Assembly (NCBI GenBank): GCA_964453035.1
Contig: CAYVOX010000016.1
Location: forward strand, 1-36,781
Source: CAYVOX01 sp964453035
GTDB lineage: Bacteria > Chloroflexota > Anaerolineae > Anaerolineales > Anaerolineaceae
DNA: 36,781 bases
Direction of reading: 5' to 3'
Shown: in pieces, positions 31,391 to 36,781 of the stretch
Layout of the letters: the number at the start of each line of letters is the position of its first letter
Position numbering within the stretch: the stretch's first letter is position 1
The notes under the pieces: model-generated
Database searches by the model: none
What the model was told of the DNA's origin: nothing
What the model saw: the letters and a program-made list of their open reading frames with translations, nothing else
Program-made: the position numbers and the translations under genes

Positions 31391-32299
31391 ATGAATGAAG
31401 ATAATTTTGAATTGAAAAACGCCATCTCGGGTGTGTTGGTTGTTGATAAGCCGGTCGGATTGACCTCTCACGATGTCGTTCAGATTATCCGCCGTGGCAC
31501 CAACATCCGCCGGGCTGGTCACACCGGCACCTTAGACCCCCGCGCGTCTGGTGTCCTGGTTATTCTGCTGGGTCCCGCGGTGCGACTCAGCGAATACGTC
31601 TCAGCATCTGATAAGCGTTATCAGGCTGTGGTTCACCTGGGCACCTCAACCGATACGTACGATTCCGACGGTCGCGTGGTCAGTACTGCCCCCGTCAATA
31701 TCACCGAAACCCAGTTTGAAAATGCCCTCAAGAATTTTATCGGTGAAATCGAACAGGTGCCTCCGCCATTTTCCGCCGTCAAAATTAAAGGCCGCAAAGC
31801 CTACGAGATGGCTCGTGAAGGCGAAGAAGTAGATCTCTCCCCGCGCAAAATTCAGGTTTACAACCTCGAACTGCTCGAATGGGCTCCTCCCGAGGCTGTC
31901 ATTGATGTGTACTGCTCCTCCGGAACCTACGTACGCTCCCTCGCTCATGATCTCGGCGAATCCCTCGGTTGCGGCGCCCACCTGGTCGGCTTACGCCGCA
32001 CCAAGAGCGGTCGCTTCACCCTGCGTGAAGCCGTACCCCTCCGCAAACTGCGCGAAACCTTCGAGAACGGCACCTGGTACCAGCTACTCATACCCGCCGC
32101 TGAAGCCCTTTCAGACTGGCCCTCGATCGAACTCACTCACGAGCAGGTCGAAGCCGTCCGCCACGGTCATCGCGTTGCAGGCGTTGAAGGTCAGGGAAAA
32201 CTCGCGCGCGGCATCAGCCAGCAAGGTGAGTTGGTAGCACTGTTAGAGTTTGATCCTCAGACCAGTGAGTGGCAGCCTAAAAAAGTCTTCTTCTCTTAG
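31391..32299 (+). CDS. truB: tRNA pseudouridine(55) synthase TruB
   Basis: This 302-residue protein makes pseudouridine 55 in the T-arm of tRNAs. The catalytic motif AGHTGTLDPRASGVLVI carries the nucleophile D49. It is preceded by DKPVGLTSHDVV and followed by KRYQAVVHLGTSTDTYDSDG, PPPFSAVKIKGRKAYEMAREG and GTYVRSLAHDLGESLGCGAHL. The common PLATG reads PRASG here, with no loss of the aspartate. A C-terminal PUA-like region is present. GGAG lies about ten bases before the ATG. It is followed 7 bases later by ribF. Confidence 0.95.
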   Translation: MNEDNFELKNAISGVLVVDKPVGLTSHDVVQIIRRGTNIRRAGHTGTLDPRASGVLVILLGPAVRLSEYVSASDKRYQAVVHLGTSTDTYDSDGRVVSTAPVNITETQFENALKNFIGEIEQVPPPFSAVKIKGRKAYEMAREGEEVDLSPRKIQVYNLELLEWAPPEAVIDVYCSSGTYVRSLAHDLGESLGCGAHLVGLRRTKSGRFTLREAVPLRKLRETFENGTWYQLLIPAAEALSDWPSIELTHEQVEAVRHGHRVAGVEGQGKLARGISQQGELVALLEFDPQTSEWQPKKVFFS

Positions 32300-32306
32300 G
32301 TTTGCC

Positions 32307-33254
32307 ATGCAAGTGCATCATTCGCTCCAAAACCTGAGTCTCGCCAGTTCCTACGTGACGATTGGCTCCTTTGACGGCGTCCACGTCGGTCACCAGGCAG
32401 TGATTCAAGCTTTAGCCAGCGCTGCGCGCACTGCTGGTATGCCTTCCGTGGTGATTACTTTTCATCCCCACCCGGCAGTGGTGCTGCGCGGCGTCACCGG
32501 CCCTTTTTACCTCACCAGCCCGCAGGAACGCGCTGACCTTGTTGCCAGCCTTGGTGTTGATCACCTCATCATCCTGCCCTTCGATCTCTCCCTGGCGCAA
32601 CGCACCGCGTACGAATTCATGCAGGATTGCCGCCAGGCTCTTGGCATGGAAAAACTATGGGTTGGATTTGATTTCAAGCTCGGCAAGAACCGCGAAGGAA
32701 CGCCCCTTTACCTCTCCATAATCGGCCAGCAACTCGGCTATTCCATTCAGGTTCTTCAACCTTTCAGGCTCAACGAACAGGTAGTCTCTTCATCTCTCAT
32801 CCGCCAGCTGCTCACCCGCGGGGATGTTGGTTCCGTCCCCACCTACCTGGGTCGCGCCTACCAGTTCGAAGGTGAAGTTGTCCATGGTGAAGGCCGCGGC
32901 AGGGAAATTGGCTTTCCAACCGCCAACCTCCAGGTCTGGCCCGATCGTCTCCTCCCCATGCGCGGGGTTTATGCAACCCGCGCCCACCTGGGCGAGCGTT
33001 CCTTCCAATCAGTCACCAATATCGGCTTCCGGCCAACATTTGATAAAAGCGCCCACATCAGAATCGAGACTCACCTCTTAGATTTTAATGAAACCATCTA
33101 TAACCAGCATCTGAAGGTTGAATTCGCTCAACTCCTGCGGGCCGAACGGCAATACTTTTCCAAAAATGAGCTCATCAACCAGATCAGGTTGGATATCAAC
33201 CAGGCCAGAAAGGTATTATCCGATGCCCATCCCCCGTCAGGTTTACCTGCTTGA
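32307..33254 (+). CDS. ribF: Bifunctional riboflavin kinase/FAD synthetase
   Basis: This 315-residue enzyme makes FMN and then FAD from riboflavin. The N-terminal nucleotidyltransferase domain has GSFDGVHVGHQAVI (HxGH type), TFHPHP and SSSLIRQLLTRGDV. The C-terminal kinase domain has GEGRGREIGFPTANL, GVYATRA, NIGFRPTF and RIETHLLDF. The start at 32307 gives the usual short N-terminus before the first strand. An upstream in-frame extension would lie within truB and is not supported. The 3' end overlaps thyX by 32 bases, in another frame, which couples FAD production with a FAD-dependent enzyme. Confidence 0.95.
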   Translation: MQVHHSLQNLSLASSYVTIGSFDGVHVGHQAVIQALASAARTAGMPSVVITFHPHPAVVLRGVTGPFYLTSPQERADLVASLGVDHLIILPFDLSLAQRTAYEFMQDCRQALGMEKLWVGFDFKLGKNREGTPLYLSIIGQQLGYSIQVLQPFRLNEQVVSSSLIRQLLTRGDVGSVPTYLGRAYQFEGEVVHGEGRGREIGFPTANLQVWPDRLLPMRGVYATRAHLGERSFQSVTNIGFRPTFDKSAHIRIETHLLDFNETIYNQHLKVEFAQLLRAERQYFSKNELINQIRLDINQARKVLSDAHPPSGLPA

Positions 33255-34368
33255 CCCTCAATCGCTCAAACCAGAAGTCATCGCCGTTGCTTTTGCCAAA
33301 ACATCTCGCTCCCCCCAGTCATTCAGAGAAATAGCTCAGGAATTGACGGACGAAAAAAGCGCCGAATTCCATGAGCGCTGGGTGGTCGGTTACGGTCATG
33401 CCTCAGTGGCAGAGCACGCCGTCCTTCACATCGCTGTCGAAAACCTCTCCCGCCTTGCCATCGAAACACTCGAATCAAACCGCCTTGCATCCTACACGGA
33501 AAAATCCAGCCGCTACCAAAAATGGAACCCCGATGCGTTCTACATTCCAGAAGAAATAAGAGACCTGGCGCTGCTCCCCATGTACGTGGAGACCTGCCGC
33601 CTGCTTTTTGACACCTACCAGCAAGCCCTGCCCGTTATTCGTCAGGTCATTGCCGACCAGAATCCCCGCCAGCCTGAAGAATCCGATTCCGCCTGGGACC
33701 GCCGAATTCGCTCAGAATACATTGATATTTGCCGCTTCATCCTCCCGGCAGCCTCACTTGCCAATGTCGGCATGACCATNNNNNNNNNNNNNNNNNNNNN
33801 NNNNNNNNNNNNNNNNNNNNNNNNNNNNNNNNNNNNNNNNNNNNNNNNNNNNNNNNNNNNNNNNNNNNNNNNNNNNNNNTTCGAGCCCCCCGCCCGCGAA
33901 CTTGAGCACTCCTCTTATACCTTTGAGGTCACCCTCGACCAGGGTGCCTACTTTGAACTCAAGCGCCACCGCATGATGACCCAGACCCCTCAGCCGCTCA
34001 CCACCCTGCTTGGATATGCCGTCCCCCGCGCAGTTGTCCAGGCTGGCTTTGAAACCCCCTACCGCAAGGCCATGGATGCTGCCAACAACGCTTACGCCAT
34101 GCTCTCGCGCTTCAATCCCGTGGCTGCCTCTTATATCGTCCCCAATGCTTACAACCGCCGCGTGCTTCTCACCTTCAACCTTCGCGCCGCCGACCATCTC
34201 TGTGCCCTGCGGGCTGCCCCCAACGCCCACTTTTCCATCCGCCGCGTGGCTCGCCGCATTGCGGAACAGATAAAAACCGCCACCCCCCTGTTGGGCAGTC
34301 TCCTGCGCCTCCCACCTGGGGAAACCTGGCAGGAGGTTGAAGAACGCTACTTCTATCAAACCCGGTGA
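33223..34368 (+). CDS. thyX: FAD-dependent thymidylate synthase ThyX, duplicated domain, interrupted by an assembly gap
   Basis: ThyX methylates dUMP using FAD and methylenetetrahydrofolate. Two ThyX-like repeats are seen. The first has VVGYGHASVAEHAVLHIAVENLSR and the motif S85-N-R87-LASYTEKSSRY, where the usual RHR has become SNR but the later S, E, S and RY positions remain. The second, after the gap, has LEHSSYTFEV, RHRMMTQTPQP (RHR kept, later half lost) and FNLRAADHLCALR. The reading frame continues across 100 N, but the true gap length is unknown. ATG at 33223 has AAAGG nine bases upstream and overlaps ribF by 32 bases. Complementary loss suggests one composite active site per pair of repeats. 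Confidence 0.85.
   Translation: MPIPRQVYLLDPQSLKPEVIAVAFAKTSRSPQSFREIAQELTDEKSAEFHERWVVGYGHASVAEHAVLHIAVENLSRLAIETLESNRLASYTEKSSRYQKWNPDAFYIPEEIRDLALLPMYVETCRLLFDTYQQALPVIRQVIADQNPRQPEESDSAWDRRIRSEYIDICRFILPAASLANVGMTXXXXXXXXXXXXXXXXXXXXXXXXXXXXXXXXXXFEPPARELEHSSYTFEVTLDQGAYFELKRHRMMTQTPQPLTTLLGYAVPRAVVQAGFETPYRKAMDAANNAYAMLSRFNPVAASYIVPNAYNRRVLLTFNLRAADHLCALRAAPNAHFSIRRVARRIAEQIKTATPLLGSLLRLPPGETWQEVEERYFYQTR
33780..33879. other. Assembly gap (100 N) inside thyX
   Basis: A run of 100 N. The flanking sequences do not overlap each other, so real sequence is missing here; 100 is probably a placeholder length. Missing parts should include the end of the first ThyX repeat. Confidence 0.98.
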
Positions 34369-34377
34369 ATTTCCCGC

Positions 34378-34767
34378 TTAGCGCGCCAACCCTGTCAGGA
34401 ACTGGCGCAAGTCCGCCTCGTTGCGGTAGGTGAAGCAGGCTTCGGCTATCCCCTTGAGTGTCGTCGAAATATCACATCCTTCCGGCGCAATCACCACCAC
34501 CCGGATGCCCCTTGCCGCGGCATACCCCGCTTCTATCCCAATTCCAACCCCCTTCTCGCTCAAATCCGCCAACACCAGGTGGCTCGCGCGGATACGCTCG
34601 AACGTTATCCTCATCAATTCGCGTTCGTCAACGGCTGTCTCACCCCATGTTTCCAGGTCGCGCACCACACAGAACGTCTCATACCGCAAATCTTTCAGCA
34701 TTCCAAGCAAGCGCTCGATGTGCCCGCGATTGCTCATATCCGCATGGTACTTGACCGATAAAAACAC
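34378..34767 (-). CDS. Nucleoside 2-deoxyribosyltransferase-like small protein
   Basis: About 129 residues with a Rossmann-like flavodoxin pattern. A first strand VFLSVKY is followed by a helix with HIERLLGMLKDL, then RASHLVLADLSEKGVGIGIEAGYAAARGIRVVVIA. The DLSE-GVGIEAGYA segment resembles the catalytic Asp/Glu region of the nucleoside 2-deoxyribosyltransferase superfamily. That superfamily also includes DUF4406 and TIR-like relatives. GTG at 34767 has GGAGG seven bases upstream, whereas ATG at 34773 would be only one base from it; the ATG remains possible. It converges with thyX, leaving 9 bases between the stops. A nucleotide-salvage or nucleotide-sensing role is inferred only. Confidence 0.65.
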   Translation of the reverse strand: MFLSVKYHADMSNRGHIERLLGMLKDLRYETFCVVRDLETWGETAVDERELMRITFERIRASHLVLADLSEKGVGIGIEAGYAAARGIRVVVIAPEGCDISTTLKGIAEACFTYRNEADLRQFLTGLAR

Positions 34768-34810
34768 CTTCATACCTCCGACTATATCATAAAACATTTC
34801 CGGGAACATC

Positions 34811-34838
34811 TTGACAGCCATCCAAAATGGCCTATAAT
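34811..34838 (+). promoter_or_regulatory. Near-consensus promoter of the trpS T-box leader, with an inverted repeat in its spacer
   Basis: TTGACA (34811-34816), a 16-base spacer and TATAAT (34833-34838). Both hexamers are consensus. The spacer holds GCCAT (34817-34821), five bases, ATGGC (34827-34831), a perfect dyad that would suit a repressor. Transcription would begin near 34845. Confidence 0.8.
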
Positions 34839-35100
34839 CAATGAATAATCTAAAAACGTTGATGAGGACGAGTATGCGCCGCCAGGGCGGTACAGAGAGC
34901 AGGGAATGATGAGAATCCTGCCCGCACCGTGACGTAAAATGGACCTCGGAGTTGCAGGGTGAACGGTTTCAAGTAGCCCGCGCCGGAGATGCCACCGTTA
35001 TCCAGGCAAAGGGTATAAGCGCATTGCGCCGTACCCGCAAGAGTGAGGCTGGCCTTTTTCCCTTTGTGCATCACAAAGGGATTTTTCATTAATCAGCCTA

Positions 35101-35310
35101 ACTGAGGTGGCACCGCGAACCACAGCGTTCGTCCTCTTATGGGACGAACGCTGTTNNNNNNNNNNNNNNNNNNNNNNNNNNNNNNNNNNNNNNNNNNNNN
35201 NNNNNNNNNNNNNNNNNNNNNNNNNNNNNNNNNNNNNNNNNNNNNNNNNNNNNNNACTGAGGTGGCACCGCGAACCACAGCGTTCGTCCTCTTATGGGAC
35301 GAACGCTGTT
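35101..35310 (+). repeat. Identical 55-base copies on both sides of the gap (probable contig-end overlap)
   Basis: Bases 35101-35155, ending exactly at the gap, are identical to 35256-35310, starting exactly after it. They span the T-box and terminator hairpin. A 55-base exact match flush with both gap edges is what overlapping contig ends from a k=55 graph would give, so this is likely one copy. Confidence 0.85.
35156..35255. other. Assembly gap (100 N) inside the T-box leader, probably spurious
   Basis: A run of 100 N flanked by identical 55-base sequences. The two sides most likely overlap, meaning that nothing is missing. Confidence 0.95.
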
Positions 35311-35313
35311 TTT
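35277..35313 (+). terminator. T-box-controlled terminator upstream of trpS
   Basis: Perfect 13-base arms ACAGCGTTCGTCC (35277-35289) and GGACGAACGCTGT (35297-35309) flank a 7-base loop and run into TTTTT at 35309-35313. It lies directly after the T-box sequence and 15 bases before trpS, as expected of a conditional terminator. The same hairpin is also read at 35122-35154 in the duplicated contig end. Confidence 0.93.
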
Positions 35314-35328
35314 GCTTAAGGAGGATAA

Positions 35329-36378
35329 ATGTTGAACAAAAAGCGAATTTTAACCGGTCACCGCCCTACAGGCCCGCGCCACATCGGTCATCTCGTCGGC
35401 ACCCTCCAATCCTGGGTGCAGTTGCAGGATTTTAACGATTGCTTTTTTCTCATCGCCGACCTGCACGTCCTCACCACTGATTTTGCCCACCCCGCTCGAA
35501 TACACGCTAACACCCTCGAAGTGCTCACCGACTGGTTAGCTGCAGGTATTGACCCTACCCGTTCCACCCTGGTGCTCCAATCCGCGCTGCCAGAGCATGC
35601 CGTTTTCAGTGCTCTGCTCAGCATGCTCGTCACCGTTGCCCGCCTGGAGCGCGTTCCCACTTACAAAGAGCAGGCGCAGCAGCTCAACCTAAATCCCTCG
35701 CTCGGGTTGCTTGCCTATCCCGTCTTGCAGGCTGCCGATATCCTCCTGTATAAAGCCAGCGCGGTGCCAGTTGGTGAGGATCAACTCCCCCATCTCGAGC
35801 TGGCCCGGGAGCTTGCCCGGCGCTTCAACCAGCAATACCAGCCTATCTTTGAAGAGCCTCAAGCCATCCTCTCCACCACTCCGCGCCTGCCTGGCATTGA
35901 TAACCGCACCATGCACACCTCCTACGGCAACGCTATCTTCCTCAAGGATACGCCCGCAGAGACCACCCGCAAGATTATGCAAATGTACACTGACCCAACC
36001 CGCATCCACGCCACGGATCCCGGTCACGTTGAAGGCAATCCAGTCTTCACCTACCTTGATCTCTTTGACCCTCACCCGGAAGAAATCGCAGAAATCAAAT
36101 CCCTCTACCGCGCCGGCAAAATCGGTGATATCGAGGTTAAAACCCGCTGCGCTTCGGTAGTTAATGCCAGCCTTGGTCCGCTGCGTGCCCGCCGCGTTTC
36201 GTTTGCTGCGCACCCCGATGATCTGCTTGACCTGCTTCACCAGGGCACTCAGCGAGCCCGCCCGCTTGCCTGCGCCACGCTTGAAGAAGTGCTCACCCTG
36301 ATGGGGCTAACCGCCGGTTTTTCTCTCAACCAGGCAACAGCCAACAGTCCCCGCGTTCTCAAGGGCATCTTTTGTTAA
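35329..36378 (+). CDS. trpS: Tryptophan--tRNA ligase with altered KMSKS motif
   Basis: This 349-residue class I synthetase attaches tryptophan to tRNA-Trp. The HIGH motif is present as GPRHIGHLVG (H18-H21). TrpRS features GVLAYPVLQAADILLY-like (here GLLAYPVLQAADILLY), PVGEDQLPHLELARELARRFN and a C-terminal helix are clear. The KMSKS loop reads T194-M-H-T-S198, followed by YGNAIFL, so the catalytic lysines are missing. This may be a divergent but active TrpRS type. AAGGAGG six bases before the ATG is a good ribosome binding site. Expression is controlled by the Trp T-box upstream. A trpB-type gene follows after 57 bases. Confidence 0.95.
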   Translation: MLNKKRILTGHRPTGPRHIGHLVGTLQSWVQLQDFNDCFFLIADLHVLTTDFAHPARIHANTLEVLTDWLAAGIDPTRSTLVLQSALPEHAVFSALLSMLVTVARLERVPTYKEQAQQLNLNPSLGLLAYPVLQAADILLYKASAVPVGEDQLPHLELARELARRFNQQYQPIFEEPQAILSTTPRLPGIDNRTMHTSYGNAIFLKDTPAETTRKIMQMYTDPTRIHATDPGHVEGNPVFTYLDLFDPHPEEIAEIKSLYRAGKIGDIEVKTRCASVVNASLGPLRARRVSFAAHPDDLLDLLHQGTQRARPLACATLEEVLTLMGLTAGFSLNQATANSPRVLKGIFC

Positions 36379-36435
36379 TCAATCTCGCATTTAAAATGTC
36401 GGGATTATAAAAATCAAAAACCAACGGAGGATAAC

Positions 36436-36781
36436 ATGTCACACCAAACGCGCTTTTTACTCAACGAATCAGATATTCCGCACGCCTGGTACAACATCAA
36501 TGCTGATAGCTCCATCCCACCCGCTCCAGTTCTGAACCCCCAGACCAAAGAACCGGTCACGCCCGAATTCTTGTCCGTGCTATTCCCCATGAGTCTCATC
36601 CAGCAGGAAGTAAGCATGGAACGCTACATTCAAATTCCGGATGAAGTCCGCGATGCCTACAAGCTCTTCCGCCCTACGCCGCTTATGCGCGCCCGCAACC
36701 TGGAAAAAGCGCTCGGCACGCCCGCCCATATTTATTATAAATATGAAGGCGTCTCACCCGCCGGCAGCCATAAATCCAACA
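36436..36781 (+). CDS. trpB: Tryptophan synthase beta chain, TrpB2 type, 3' partial
   Basis: The first 115 residues are in the window and the frame runs off the end. The segment RPTPLMRARNLEKALGTPA, IYYKYEG and SPAGSHKSN shows the start of the PLP-binding barrel, with the Schiff-base lysine in GSHK. The long N-terminal part with SIPPAPVLNPQTKEPVTPE is typical of the TrpB2 (TrpB-like) subgroup rather than the TrpA-associated TrpB1. CGGAGG about six bases before the ATG is the ribosome binding site. No terminator is seen in the 57 bases after trpS, so the T-box probably also governs this gene. It should make tryptophan from indole and serine. Confidence 0.9.
   Translation, partial: MSHQTRFLLNESDIPHAWYNINADSSIPPAPVLNPQTKEPVTPEFLSVLFPMSLIQQEVSMERYIQIPDEVRDAYKLFRPTPLMRARNLEKALGTPAHIYYKYEGVSPAGSHKSN

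Larger units (their letters stand above)
34845..35313 (+). promoter_or_regulatory. Tryptophan T-box riboswitch leader of trpS
   Basis: The leader senses uncharged tRNA-Trp. Stem I begins with the conserved GTTGATGAGGACGAGTA pattern near 34859, and the specifier region shows TGG followed by ACC at 34940-34942, a Trp codon. The antiterminator T-box reads GAGGTGGCACCGCGAACC (35259-35276). Its UGGC bulge would pair with a tRNA 3' end whose discriminator is G, as in bacterial tRNA-Trp. The terminator follows directly. The assembled leader contains a 100-N gap and a repeated 55-base string that are probably one copy in reality, so the true leader is about 310 bases. No protein gene is seen in 34768-35328. 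Confidence 0.9.

Noticed and set aside
35101..35310. True tandem duplication of the T-box antiterminator
   Set aside because: Both copies end or start exactly at the N run and match over exactly 55 bases, so an assembly overlap is more likely than biology.
35093..35435. Open frames across the T-box gap
   Set aside because: They depend on N bases and run through a terminator hairpin; no protein is encoded there.

Overview
The window looks like a chromosomal segment, probably a metagenome-assembled scaffold, from a member of the Chloroflexota, most likely class Anaerolineae. That placement is inferred from gene content, from long Thr/Pro/Arg-rich stalks on a surface protein, from membrane proteins I cannot place in a named family, and from an alanine/glutamate- and lysine-rich tail on NusA. 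No rRNA, tRNA, CRISPR array, insertion sequence or prophage gene is visible. Two 100-N gaps are present, at 33780-33879 and 35156-35255.

Layout. (1) 1-6202, plus strand: a tightly packed cluster of an Hsp70-like ATPase (5' end missing), a DUF1257/Ycf35-like protein, a DUF2997 protein, an NrdG-like radical SAM protein and a helical-repeat/seven-bladed WD40 protein, followed by an MFS transporter. (2) 6232-12220: gyrB and a membrane protein on the minus strand; a membrane protein, a JAMM peptidase and plsY on the plus strand; then a metallo-beta-lactamase-fold hydrolase on the minus strand. (3) 12340-15645, minus strand: a large secreted beta-helix/FN3 surface protein and a lone polar amino acid ABC ATPase. 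(4) 15811-22186, plus strand: proline dehydrogenase, a pteridine-reductase-like SDR, a UbiA-like membrane protein, moeA and a moeA fused to a periplasmic-binding-like domain, then the peroxiredoxin bcp with its own promoter. (5) 22233-25573: a cysteine-rich Rrf2 regulator divergent from a lipoprotein cytochrome c, then rsfS and thpR on the minus strand and an LDH2-type dehydrogenase on the plus strand. (6) 25715-34368, plus strand: the classical translation/transcription operon nusA-rnpM(ylxR)-infB-rbfA-nrnA-truB-ribF, ending in an unusual duplicated thyX. (7) 34378-36781: a small deoxyribosyltransferase-like gene on the minus strand, then a tryptophan T-box leader controlling trpS and a trpB2-type tryptophan synthase beta gene that runs off the window.

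The least explained part is the Hsp70-DUF1257-DUF2997-radical SAM-WD40 cluster: it combines a chaperone ATPase, two small proteins of unknown function, an iron-sulfur radical enzyme and a large scaffold in one likely transcription unit. The operon leaders are also rich in RNA structure. There is a nusA leader hairpin, an infB leader that can pair with its own Shine-Dalgarno, a structured infB-rbfA spacer, and a Trp T-box with UGG specifier and UGGC bulge. The intergenic region between the Rrf2 gene and cytochrome c carries two dyad symmetry elements and two convincing promoters.

All calls come from reading the sequence; no database search or folding program was run. Start codons were moved from the longest possible frame where a Shine-Dalgarno and family length supported a later or non-standard start (gyrB, moeA2, bcp, cytochrome c, rsfS, thpR, infB, nrnA, ribF, thyX, the deoxyribosyltransferase-like gene and the surface protein).
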